64,000 nt of DNA from DASWJQ01 sp964517315 (lineage in GTDB: Bacteria > Chloroflexota > Anaerolineae > Anaerolineales > E44-bin32). The DNA lies in NCBI GenBank assembly GCA_964517315.1, contig CAZFCJ010000003.1, positions 1 through 64,000 of the forward strand. Direction: 5' to 3'. The position numbers and the translations under genes were made by a program. This document shows positions 8,391 to 15,927 of the stretch, in pieces (the first letter of the stretch is position 1; every line of letters begins with the position of its first letter). Below the pieces are notes generated by a model that was given only the letters and a program-made list of their open reading frames with translations, searched no databases and was not told the origin of the DNA.

Positions 8391-9866
8391 ATGATCAAAC
8401 ACTTTATCGACAATGAGTTTGTGGAGGCGGCACAGGGGGAGACCTTCGAGACGCTGAACCCGGCCACGAATGAACCGATCACCGAGGTGGCCTACGGCAC
8501 CGAGCAGGACGTGAGGGCGGCGGTGCGCGCCGCCCGGCGGGCCTTCGATGAGGGCCCCTGGCCGCGCATGTCGGCGGAGGAGCGAGCGGGGTACCTGGAC
8601 AAGATCGGTCAACTGATCGAGAAGTACGCCGACGATATCGCCGACACCGAGATTGAGGACACGGGCGTTCCGGTGAGCCAAATTAAGAAGGGGACCATCC
8701 CGCGCGCCGCGCGCAACTTCTACTTCTTTGCCGAGGAAGCGACCAAGATCATCGGCGAATCGTTTCCAAAAGACGGCGAGTTCACGAACTATACGGTGCG
8801 CCGGCCGGTCGGCGTGGCCGGGCTCATCACCCCCTGGAACGTGCCGTTCATGCTCGAGACATGGAAGGTGGCGCCCTGCCTCGCTGCGGGCTGCACGTGC
8901 CTCCTCAAGCCGGCTGAATGGGCGCCGCTGACGGCGAATTGGCTGGCCCGCGTCATCCAGGAGGCGGACCTACCGCCCGGCGTGTTCAACGTCGTTCACG
9001 GTTACGGGGAGCCGGCGGGTGCACCCATCGTGCGCGATCCGGGGGTCCAGCTGATCTCGTTCACCGGTGAGACCACGACCGGGCAGGAGATCATGCGCAA
9101 CGGCGCCGACACGTTAAAGCGCTTCTCGATGGAGATGGGTGGGAAATCGCCGACGATCGTGTTCTCCGACGCCGATCTGGATCGAGCGTTGGATGGGGCG
9201 ATCTGGCAGGTCTATTCGCTCAACGGCGAGCGATGCACGGCCGGCTCGCGCCTGTTGGTTCAGAGGGACATATACGATGACTTCCTGACCAAGCTGGCGG
9301 GCCGCGTGGCCAACATCAAGGTTGGAGAGCCCCGGGATCCGAAGACGGAGATCGGGCCGCTTATCCATCCGGATCATTGGCAGCGGGTCAAAGGCTATCT
9401 GGACGGCGCGATCGAGGAAGGGGCCACCATCGCGGTCGGCGGCGAACGGCCGGAGGGGCTCGACCAGGGGAACTACCTGCAGCCGACCCTGGTCACGGAT
9501 GTAAAAAACGAGATGACAATCTCGCAGGAGGAGGTCTTCGGGCCGGTCCTGGTGGTCATGCCCTTCAGGGATGACCAGGAGGCGATCGATATCGCCAACG
9601 ACGTGAAGTACGGATTGGCGGGTTATGTGTGGACCGGGAGCATGAAACGAGGCCACAAAGTCGCGGAGGCGATTGAGTCCGGACTGGTGTGGGTGAACTC
9701 GCAAAACGTGCGCGACCTGCGTACGCCCTTCGGCGGCAGCAAGTCGAGCGGAATCGGCCGTGAAGGCGGCAAGTACAGCTTCGACTTCTATACTGAAGTC
9801 AAGACGGTTCATGTGGCTCTGGGAGAGCATCCAATTCCGAAATTAGGCGCGGGAGGAGGAAGTTAG
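8391..9866 (+). CDS. hpaE: 5-carboxymethyl-2-hydroxymuconate semialdehyde dehydrogenase
   Basis: A 491-residue NAD-dependent aldehyde dehydrogenase. Catalytic Cys is C282 (NGERCTAGSR), the general base is E248 (MEMGGKSP), and the oxyanion Asn is N150 (TPWNVPF). The C-terminal NSQNVRDLRTPFGGSKSSG pattern is typical of HpaE. It oxidises the ring-cleavage product of homoprotocatechuate to the tricarboxylate used by HpaG. Only 2 nt separate it from hpaB, which strongly supports the pathway assignment. Confidence 0.92.
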   Translation: MIKHFIDNEFVEAAQGETFETLNPATNEPITEVAYGTEQDVRAAVRAARRAFDEGPWPRMSAEERAGYLDKIGQLIEKYADDIADTEIEDTGVPVSQIKKGTIPRAARNFYFFAEEATKIIGESFPKDGEFTNYTVRRPVGVAGLITPWNVPFMLETWKVAPCLAAGCTCLLKPAEWAPLTANWLARVIQEADLPPGVFNVVHGYGEPAGAPIVRDPGVQLISFTGETTTGQEIMRNGADTLKRFSMEMGGKSPTIVFSDADLDRALDGAIWQVYSLNGERCTAGSRLLVQRDIYDDFLTKLAGRVANIKVGEPRDPKTEIGPLIHPDHWQRVKGYLDGAIEEGATIAVGGERPEGLDQGNYLQPTLVTDVKNEMTISQEEVFGPVLVVMPFRDDQEAIDIANDVKYGLAGYVWTGSMKRGHKVAEAIESGLVWVNSQNVRDLRTPFGGSKSSGIGREGGKYSFDFYTEVKTVHVALGEHPIPKLGAGGGS

Positions 9867-9868
9867 CG

Positions 9869-11350
9869 ATGGGCGCGAGAAAAGGCCAAGATTACATCAA
9901 CCGGCTCCAGGAGGAACCGCCGGAGATCTGGTACAAGGGCGAGAAGGTGGAGGACGTAACCGAGCACCCCGGCTTCCGCAATGGAGTGCGCAGCATCGCG
10001 GAGCTCTACGATGTCCAGTGGGAAGACCCCGATAAGATGCTCTTCGAATCGCCGACCTCGGGTGAGAAGGTCGGCCGTTCCTTCATGATCCCGCGAACCC
10101 GCGAGGACCTTGAGAGCGTCGGGAGGATGATGAAGGCCTGGGGCAACCACCACCACGGCTTTTTGGGCCGGGCCCCAGACTATCTCAACCGGGCCATCAC
10201 CGGATACGCGGGCGGAGCGGAGTTTCTGGAAGTTCAGGATCCGCGCTTCCCGGAGAACATGCGCCGCTACCATGAGTACATTCGTGAAAACGACCTGTGC
10301 CTTACCCACACCCTGATCACGCCGCAGGCGAATCGATCCAAGGAGACCCATGAGCAGGCAGATCCATATCTGGCGGCGAGGATCAAGGATGAGCGCGACG
10401 ACGGCATCGTCATCCGGGGCGCCCGCATGCTCGCGACGCTGCCCATGGCGGACGAAATCATGGTCTTTCCGTCCACGGTGCTGAAGAGCACCGAGGAGGA
10501 CGCACCTTACGCGTTCGGCCTGGCCGTACCGAGCAGCGCCCCGGGGCTGCGCTTTATCTGTCGCGAGAGCTTGGACTACGGTCGGTCTCACTATGACCAT
10601 CCGCTCGGTTCGCGCTTTGAGGAGATGGACGCCGTGGTGGTGTTCGACGATGTCTTCGTGCCTTGGGAGCGGATCTTCCTTTATCAGGACGTGGAAGTGT
10701 GCAACCAGGCTTATCATCGCACCGGAGCGCTGGTGAATATGGCGCACCAGGTCGTGGTCAAGAACGTGGCCAAGACTGAGTACCTTATGGGCCTTTCCGC
10801 GCTCATGGCTCGCACGATCGGCATCGAAGTGTTCCAGCACATCCAGGAGAAGATGGCCAAGATTTGGGTGACCCTGGAGGCGCTGAGGGCGTTCTGGCGC
10901 ACCTCCGAGGTCGACGCGCAGCTGGACGAGTACGGCGTGATGCGGCCCGCTTGGGACCCGCTCGACGCGGCGCGCAATTTCTACCCTCACCTGTACGGCG
11001 AGCTGATCGAATACATCCGCCAGATGGGGGCCAGCGGTCTGGTGGCGGCGCCCACCAAAGCAGACGTAGAAGGCCCGCTGCAAGAGGACATCGAGAAGTA
11101 CTATCAGGCCGCCCGGGCCGACGCTTATGAACGGATCCCGATCTTCCGCCTGGCTTGGGATACCTCCATGTCGGCCTTTGCCAACCGTCAGGAATTGTAT
11201 GAACGGTACTTCTTCGGCGACCCGGTTCGAATGGCCGGGGCGCTGGTCAAGAACCACCACGATCAGATCGATGAGTACATGGAGCGAGTGCGGGATTTCT
11301 TGGAGCGGTCCAGAGAGGAAGCGGAACAAGCCGCGGCGGACGTGGCATGA
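9869..11350 (+). CDS. hpaB: 4-hydroxyphenylacetate 3-monooxygenase, oxygenase component
   Basis: A 493-residue FADH2-dependent hydroxylase of the HpaB family, which converts 4-hydroxyphenylacetate to homoprotocatechuate. The conserved flavin/substrate loop GRAPDYLN is at 100-107, and the acyl-CoA-dehydrogenase-like core contains PRTRED and AFWRTSEVDAQ segments. It depends on reduced flavin from HpaC, whose ATG overlaps its stop codon by 4 nt (11347-11350). Start ATG at 9869 has GGAGGAGG shortly upstream. The long opposite-strand ORF over this gene is a shadow. Confidence 0.94.
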   Translation: MGARKGQDYINRLQEEPPEIWYKGEKVEDVTEHPGFRNGVRSIAELYDVQWEDPDKMLFESPTSGEKVGRSFMIPRTREDLESVGRMMKAWGNHHHGFLGRAPDYLNRAITGYAGGAEFLEVQDPRFPENMRRYHEYIRENDLCLTHTLITPQANRSKETHEQADPYLAARIKDERDDGIVIRGARMLATLPMADEIMVFPSTVLKSTEEDAPYAFGLAVPSSAPGLRFICRESLDYGRSHYDHPLGSRFEEMDAVVVFDDVFVPWERIFLYQDVEVCNQAYHRTGALVNMAHQVVVKNVAKTEYLMGLSALMARTIGIEVFQHIQEKMAKIWVTLEALRAFWRTSEVDAQLDEYGVMRPAWDPLDAARNFYPHLYGELIEYIRQMGASGLVAAPTKADVEGPLQEDIEKYYQAARADAYERIPIFRLAWDTSMSAFANRQELYERYFFGDPVRMAGALVKNHHDQIDEYMERVRDFLERSREEAEQAAADVA

Positions 11351-11913
11351 GCGGCACGATCACAGCCCGAGATTTCCGCAGCACGATGGCGCTGTTTGCC
11401 ACAGGGGTGACGGTTCTCAGCGTTCAGACCGAGGACGGCGTGCATGGAATGACCGCCAACGCGGTGACGTCGGTTTCTCTCGACCCGCTGCTTGTCTTGG
11501 TCTGCATCGACAAACGCTCGCGCATGGCCGAGGAGATCAAGCAGGCCGAGGGCTTCGGGCTTAACATCCTGCGCCAAGAGCAGAGAGCGCTCTCCGATTA
11601 CTTCGCGGGCAGTTGGGAGGCCGAAACCCCTCCTGCGTTCCGCTTCGTGCCGGGCGAGGCCGGCCCGCGGCTGGAGGGTTGTCTGGCCTCCATCAATTGC
11701 GAGCTCGAGAAAACTTTCGAAGGCGGCGATCACTGGGTTGTGCTGGGGCGAGTGGTTGATCTTCACCGTGGCATCGAGCCGCTTCGACCGCTGCTCTTCT
11801 ACGGTGGACGGTACATGCAGATTCGCACCGAGGACCCCGAGCCGGCTCCCGACCTGGGCTGGGTCGACCGGCCGGTCCTCGTCTACTATGATCCCTGGCG
11901 TTCGGACACCTGA
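11347..11913 (+). CDS. hpaC: Flavin reductase, HpaC-type partner of HpaB
   Basis: A 188-residue protein of the flavin reductase-like FMN-binding family. The signature FATGVTVLS near residues 17-25 and GMTANAVTSVSLDPLLVLVCID after it are characteristic. It would reduce FAD with NAD(P)H and hand FADH2 to HpaB. It starts inside the hpaB stop (ATGA), which implies coupled translation. Confidence 0.93.
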   Translation: MSGTITARDFRSTMALFATGVTVLSVQTEDGVHGMTANAVTSVSLDPLLVLVCIDKRSRMAEEIKQAEGFGLNILRQEQRALSDYFAGSWEAETPPAFRFVPGEAGPRLEGCLASINCELEKTFEGGDHWVVLGRVVDLHRGIEPLRPLLFYGGRYMQIRTEDPEPAPDLGWVDRPVLVYYDPWRSDT

Positions 11914-11949
11914 CTGCGCGCCCAGGACGGACCTCGGCGGGCCGCCACG

Positions 11950-11977
11950 TTGAACGCTGGCTTGCAATGGCGATAAT
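11950..11977 (+). promoter_or_regulatory. Possible promoter for hpaD
   Basis: TTGAAC (11950-11955) and GATAAT (11972-11977) are separated by 16 bp in the 96-nt gap before hpaD. An SD-like AGCGGAGG precedes the ATG. It could give hpaD its own start in addition to operon read-through. Confidence 0.4.
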
Positions 11978-12009
11978 ACATCGGGAGTGCAGCGGAGGTC
12001 GGGAGTGCG

Positions 12010-12996
12010 ATGCAGTTCGACATTCTTAGATCTGGACACCTTGAGTTTCGCTCCACGGACCTCGATCAGGCGCGACATTTCTACGTCGAGGTCCTTGGCT
12101 TTGTGGAAATCGACCGCGACGAGGAGCGGCTGTACCTGGGGGGTCTGGAGGAGCGCGAGCACCATAGCCTGGTGCTTCGTCGGGCCGAAAGTCCTGGTGT
12201 CGGTCATATGGCGTTTCGGGTGGCGAGCGAGGAGGACCTCGAGGCGCTCGCTGACCTGTACCGGTCCCGCGATCTACCCACACGCTGGATCGAACCCGGA
12301 GAGGAGCTCGGTCAGGGGCGCGCGCTGCGCGTTCAGGACCGGACCGAGCTGCCGCTGGAGTTCTACCACAGCATGGAGAGACGCGAGAGCCTGCTGCAGG
12401 AATTCGAAAAACATCGCGGCGCCCACGTGATGCGGCTGGATCACTTCAACTGTCAGGTGCCGCTTGTGCAGGACGCGTATGATTGGTTCACCGACGAGCT
12501 GGGTTTCCACCCCACCGAGCTTACGGTCACCGACGACGAACCGCCCCACCTTTGGGCCGCGTGGCTGCGCCGCAAGCAGAACGTTCATGATATCGCCGTA
12601 ATGAACGGGATTGGCCCCCGCGTGCACCACGGCGGCTTCTGGGTCACCGATCAGATCTCGGTCCTGCGGGCTTGCGACGTCCTGGCCGCAACCGGGTACG
12701 CCGAGCACATCGAGCGCGGTCCGGGTCGTCATGGGCTGAGCAACGCTTTTTTTGTCTATCTGCGCGATCCGGATGGGAACCGCATCGAGCTCTACACGAG
12801 CGACTACATGATCACCGACCCCGATCATGAGCCCATCCAATGGAGCATCAACGACCCCCGTCGGGCGACGTTCTGGGGCCACAAGCCTCCCACGAGCTGG
12901 TTCGAGGAAGCTTCGCTCGTCGAGCATATCGAGAGCGGCGAGCTTCTGCCGACTTCGGAGCCCCCCATCCAGGATCGACCCGAGTTCGTGACTTGA
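12010..12996 (+). CDS. hpaD: Homoprotocatechuate 2,3-dioxygenase, extradiol type I
   Basis: A 328-residue vicinal-oxygen-chelate dioxygenase with two repeated betaalphabetabetabeta modules. The metal ligands in the C-terminal module appear to be H145 (LDHFNCQ), H206 or H207 (VHHGGFWV) and E260 (RIELYTSDY), the 2-His-1-carboxylate triad for Fe(II) or Mn(II). It opens the homoprotocatechuate ring to 5-carboxymethyl-2-hydroxymuconate semialdehyde, the substrate of HpaE. Length and the RIELYTSDY motif fit the Brevibacterium/Arthrobacter-type enzyme rather than the LigB-type HpaD of E. coli. Confidence 0.93.
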   Translation: MQFDILRSGHLEFRSTDLDQARHFYVEVLGFVEIDRDEERLYLGGLEEREHHSLVLRRAESPGVGHMAFRVASEEDLEALADLYRSRDLPTRWIEPGEELGQGRALRVQDRTELPLEFYHSMERRESLLQEFEKHRGAHVMRLDHFNCQVPLVQDAYDWFTDELGFHPTELTVTDDEPPHLWAAWLRRKQNVHDIAVMNGIGPRVHHGGFWVTDQISVLRACDVLAATGYAEHIERGPGRHGLSNAFFVYLRDPDGNRIELYTSDYMITDPDHEPIQWSINDPRRATFWGHKPPTSWFEEASLVEHIESGELLPTSEPPIQDRPEFVT

Positions 12997-13111
12997 CGGA
13001 CTCCCCGCGGCCGCTCCGGCTTAAGCCCGAACCGCTCCCGGGACGCCGTTCTGGAGCAGGCCAGATCAAAGGAGGATCGTGGATGCACCCTCAGTCCCGG
13101 AAGGATCTTGT

Positions 13112-13567
13112 ATGACCCCATCGAGGAGTCAAGCTGCACAAGTCTCCAAGTCCGTGGCCGAGCATTTCACCGCCAACGATCGTTTCGCACGGCTGATCGG
13201 GATCGAGCTCGAGGAGGTGACCCCCGGGCGAAGCAGGGCGGCGATGACCCTGACGAACGATATGGTCAACGGCCTGGGTTATCCGCACGGCGCGGCGATG
13301 TTCGCGCTGGCTGACGTAGCCTTCGCCGCGGCCGGGAACTCCCATGGGGAGGCCTCGGTGGCGCTCAGCATGGACGTGCATTATCTGCGGCCGCCGAAGA
13401 TCGGCGGACGGCTGCAGGCGGTGGCGGAGGAGGTGCGCCGCGGCCGCACCACCGGCCTGTACCGCATTCGGGTCTCGCAGGAGGGTAAGGCCATCGCCGA
13501 ACTGCACGGCATGGTCTATGTGAAGGGCGACCGATTCCTGGAGGGAGATGACACTGGGGAGCGCTGA
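13112..13567 (+). CDS. PaaI-family hotdog thioesterase
   Basis: A 151-residue hotdog-fold acyl-CoA thioesterase. The motif NGLGYPHGAAMFALADVAFAAAGN corresponds to the family's catalytic helix. PaaI enzymes hydrolyse ring-hydroxylated phenylacetyl-CoA, so it complements the PaaK-like ligase at the other end of the cluster. I chose ATG 13112, which has GGAAGGA six bases upstream. GTG 13079 in the same frame has AAAGGAGG only 3 nt away, too close. A 10-codon out-of-frame ORF (13083-13115) overlaps the ATG and could couple translation. Confidence 0.85.
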   Translation: MTPSRSQAAQVSKSVAEHFTANDRFARLIGIELEEVTPGRSRAAMTLTNDMVNGLGYPHGAAMFALADVAFAAAGNSHGEASVALSMDVHYLRPPKIGGRLQAVAEEVRRGRTTGLYRIRVSQEGKAIAELHGMVYVKGDRFLEGDDTGER

Positions 13568-13720
13568 GACCTTTTCTACCTGCACCTCGGTAATGGTGGC
13601 CGGGAATGGGTGGTCGCCGGTCGAGGACGCCGCGGCAAAGAGACCCTAACATCGGGCTCCCACCACCGGCCGGTGGGCGTTTGATCGGCGCGCAGCGCTC
13701 CGCGCACTTCAATGTGCCCG

Positions 13721-13748
13721 GTAGGGGCACGACATGTCGTGCCCCTAC
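13721..13748. repeat. Perfect 28-bp GTAGGGGC palindrome
   Basis: The left arm GTAGGGGCACGACA is followed immediately by its exact reverse complement TGTCGTGCCCCTAC. It is the best copy of a repeat family with constant GTAGGGGC/GCCCCTAC ends and a variable centre. Confidence 0.9.
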
Positions 13749-13949
13749 GGAGGAGCGCTTGAGCGATCGGCCCACGGGTTCGCTGAGGATTGTCACCGGG
13801 AATGGACCTCGACCATCGGTTCGATTACCCGCGCGGAGGGCCAGAACACTGCCCAAGCTGGTTCAGGACCGGTCGCCGGAGCTGCACAAACTTCCCCCAG
13901 AGCGACCTTCCCGGTCAGCCCAGGGCCTTTCAATCGCTTGGACGGGAAC

Positions 13950-13975
13950 AGGGGCGCATCGCGATGAGCCCCTAC
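13950..13975. repeat. Imperfect GGGGC palindrome, second copy
   Basis: AGGGGCGCATCGCGATGAGCCCCTAC; the arms pair except for one mismatched position. Its centre GCATCGCGATG matches that of the copy at 23655. Confidence 0.75.
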
Positions 13976-14038
13976 GGTGGACCAATCGACCTCGACCGAT
14001 ACTAGTTATCCTTTGGCCCGTCGGTTGCCTGAGACCGT

Positions 14039-14070
14039 GTAGGGGCGACCGGCCCGTCGCCGCTGGGGCG
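14039..14070. repeat. Degenerate GTAGGGGC palindrome, third copy
   Basis: GTAGGGGCGACCGG begins as a family member, but the right arm has decayed. Confidence 0.5.
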
Positions 14071-14162
14071 GTGCAACGTTCCTTCGTGACCGCATTTCGC
14101 CTCGGTGCAAATGGGTGCCGGGAGGTCGGATTGGCCGGAAAAAGTAGAAGAGGAGGTATTCA

Positions 14163-15587
14163 ATGCAGGATTACAGGCTCTTCATCGGCGGGAAATGGGT
14201 CGACGGTGGAGATCAATTGGAGGTCAAAAACAAGTACAGTCAGGAGACGCTGGGGGTGATCCCGCAGGCGAGCCGGGACGACGTGGAGGCCGCGGTCGGA
14301 GCGGCGGAAAAGACCGCACCGACCATGGCGCGCATGCCGGCGCATCAGCGGGCGGCGATCCTCAGCCGCACCGCCCAGCTGCTGAGCGAGCGTTACGAGG
14401 ACTTCGCCCGCACCATCGCCGCTGAAGCCGGAAAAGCGCTCAAATTCTCGCGCGGTGAAGTCGATCGCGGTATCAGCACCTTCACCATCGCGGCCGAAGA
14501 GGCCAAGCGCATCCACGGCGAAACCGTTCCTATGGACGCCGTGCCTTCAGGTGAAGGTTACTTCGGCTTCTACGTTCGGCGCCCGCTTGGGGTGGTGGCC
14601 GCGATATCTCCGTTCAACTTCCCGCTGAACCTGGTGGCTCACAAGGTCGCGCCGGCTCTGGCCTCGGGCAACACCGTGGTGCTCAAGCCCGCCAGCGCGA
14701 CCCCGCTGACGGCTGTCTTGCTGTGCCAGGTTCTGGAGGAGGCCGGCGCCCCTCCCGGCGCCGTCAACCTGGTGGTCGGGCCGGGGAAGACCGTCGGGGA
14801 ATGGCTGGTCACCGACCCCCGCGTGGCCAAGATCACCTTCACCGGAAGTCCCCCCGTCGGGGAGCGGATCACCAATATCGCCGGCATCAAGAAAGTGACC
14901 CTCGAGCTGGGCAACACCTCGCCCGTTGTGATCGGCCCCGAGGCGGACCTCGATCGTGTGGCCGAGCGCTGCGCGGTGGGCGCCTACTACAATTCCGGGC
15001 AGGTGTGCATCTCCGTCCAGCGTATCTACGGCGAGCGGCCGATATACGAGCCGTTTACGGAGAAATTCGTGGCCGCCAGCGAGAACATGGTGGTGGGTGA
15101 TCCGCTCGACGAGCGGGTTGATGTGGGACCCATGATCGACGTCACAGAGGCCGAACGCATTGAGGGTTGGGTGCAGGAAGCCCAAAGCGCCGGCGCCAGT
15201 GTGCAGACGGGGGGAAGGCGCGAAGGGGCCGTCTATCGCCCGACCGTGCTCACGAACGTCTCGTCAGATATGAGGGTGGTGTCCGATGAGGCCTTTGCTC
15301 CCGTGGCCTCCGTGATCGAGAGCGACGACTTCGAAACCGCACTGCGGCAGGCCAATGACACGGAATACGGGCTTCAGGTGGGCGTGTTCACCAACGACGT
15401 CAACCGCGTGCTCAAGGCCGTGCGCGAGCTCAACTTCGGCGGCGTGATCATCAATGAAACCCCGGTCTTCCGCGCCGACCACATGCCCTATGGCGGCAAC
15501 CGCAAGAGCGGACTCGGCCGGGAAGGGCTCAAGTACGCCATCGAAGAGATGACCAACATCCAGATGGTGGTGATCCGTGAGGAATGA
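14163..15587 (+). CDS. Aldehyde dehydrogenase, possible succinate semialdehyde dehydrogenase
   Basis: A 474-residue NAD(P)-dependent aldehyde dehydrogenase. Catalytic C282 lies in NSGQVCISVQR and the general base E248 in TLELGNTSP; the substrate-pocket ISPFNFPLN stretch is at 148-156. The GQVCISVQR form is common in lactaldehyde-, sulfolactaldehyde- and GAPN-like branches, so the substrate is uncertain. Because the hpa route ends in succinate semialdehyde, oxidation to succinate is an attractive role. A strong SD (AGAGGAGG) lies 7 nt before the ATG. It is the last plus-strand gene of the catabolic region. Confidence 0.88.
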   Translation: MQDYRLFIGGKWVDGGDQLEVKNKYSQETLGVIPQASRDDVEAAVGAAEKTAPTMARMPAHQRAAILSRTAQLLSERYEDFARTIAAEAGKALKFSRGEVDRGISTFTIAAEEAKRIHGETVPMDAVPSGEGYFGFYVRRPLGVVAAISPFNFPLNLVAHKVAPALASGNTVVLKPASATPLTAVLLCQVLEEAGAPPGAVNLVVGPGKTVGEWLVTDPRVAKITFTGSPPVGERITNIAGIKKVTLELGNTSPVVIGPEADLDRVAERCAVGAYYNSGQVCISVQRIYGERPIYEPFTEKFVAASENMVVGDPLDERVDVGPMIDVTEAERIEGWVQEAQSAGASVQTGGRREGAVYRPTVLTNVSSDMRVVSDEAFAPVASVIESDDFETALRQANDTEYGLQVGVFTNDVNRVLKAVRELNFGGVIINETPVFRADHMPYGGNRKSGLGREGLKYAIEEMTNIQMVVIREE

Positions 15588-15683
15588 GCGACCGGGTCGA
15601 GAGACCGACCTTCGAAGCAGGGAGATTGGAGACTGGCGACTTGAGACTCGGAGCTGTGATTCGTTATCCTTGATCTCGGGGGG

Positions 15684-15715
15684 GAACCACGAAGAACTCG
15701 AAGGGCACGAAGAGG
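15684..15715. repeat. ACCACGAAG-type tandem tract
   Basis: Units GAACCACGAAGAACTCG, AAGGGCACGAAG and AGG follow one another. The tract resembles the ACCACGAAGGACACGAAG repeats seen in intergenic DNA of several bacterial phyla. Confidence 0.6.
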
Positions 15716-15783
15716 GATCCAAAGATTCACAAAGCGGGGGGTAGAGACTCTGAAATTCTCGTGTCTGAGTGTTATTTCTTTTG

Positions 15784-15810
15784 GTAACTAGTAACTAGTA
15801 ACCAGTAACT
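15784..15810. repeat. TAACTAG/TAACCAG short tandem repeat
   Basis: Four consecutive seven-base units of the form GTAACTA or GTAACCA, ending in GTAACT. Confidence 0.7.
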
Positions 15811-15897
15811 GCTAGCTGGTTGCCTGGAGACTGAGGGCTGATACCTGAATCCTCAAGCCAGAAACCAGAAGCCAATGGCCAAAGCCCTTTAGCTCAG

Positions 15898-15927
15898 CGC
15901 TCGGGGCTCAGTGCTCAGAGCTGTTTA
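15898..15927 (+). repeat. 30-bp repeat, inverted copy at 23482-23511
   Basis: This stretch matches the reverse complement of 23482-23511 at 28 of 30 positions. It covers the stop codon and last codons (K-Q-L) of tsaD, so the repeat supplies the end of that gene. Confidence 0.75.

Larger units (their letters stand above)
13568..14162 (+). other. 595-bp gap without a gene, carrying palindromic repeats
   Basis: No convincing coding sequence was seen; the ORFs here are arginine- and proline-rich and lack family features. The gap holds three members of a GTAGGGGC palindrome family. The last 15 bases contain a strong SD (AGAGGAGG) for the aldehyde dehydrogenase. The gap separates the tight hpa cluster from that gene. 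Confidence 0.7.
15588..15914. other. Repeat-rich intergenic region between convergent genes
   Basis: About 330 bp with no gene. It contains short slipped repeats: GAGATTGGAGACTGG-type units near 15620-15655, an ACCACGAAG tract, and repeated GTAACTAGTAAC/CCAGTAACT units. The downstream TsaD gene reads towards it. No clear terminator was seen for either flanking gene. Confidence 0.7.

Noticed and set aside
7449..8681. 410-codon minus-strand ORF across hpaG and hpaE
   Set aside because: It spans two real genes on the other strand and has no domain features.
9863..11329. 488-codon minus-strand ORF opposite hpaB
   Set aside because: It is a shadow of the well-supported HpaB frame; no motif is recognisable and high GC favours long antisense ORFs.
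13606..14259. 217-codon ORF in the gap before the aldehyde dehydrogenase
   Set aside because: It runs through palindromic repeats and into the aldehyde dehydrogenase frame; the composition is not protein-like.
15614..15810. Possible CRISPR-like array
   Set aside because: The repeats are short and contiguous without unique spacers, and no cas gene is present.
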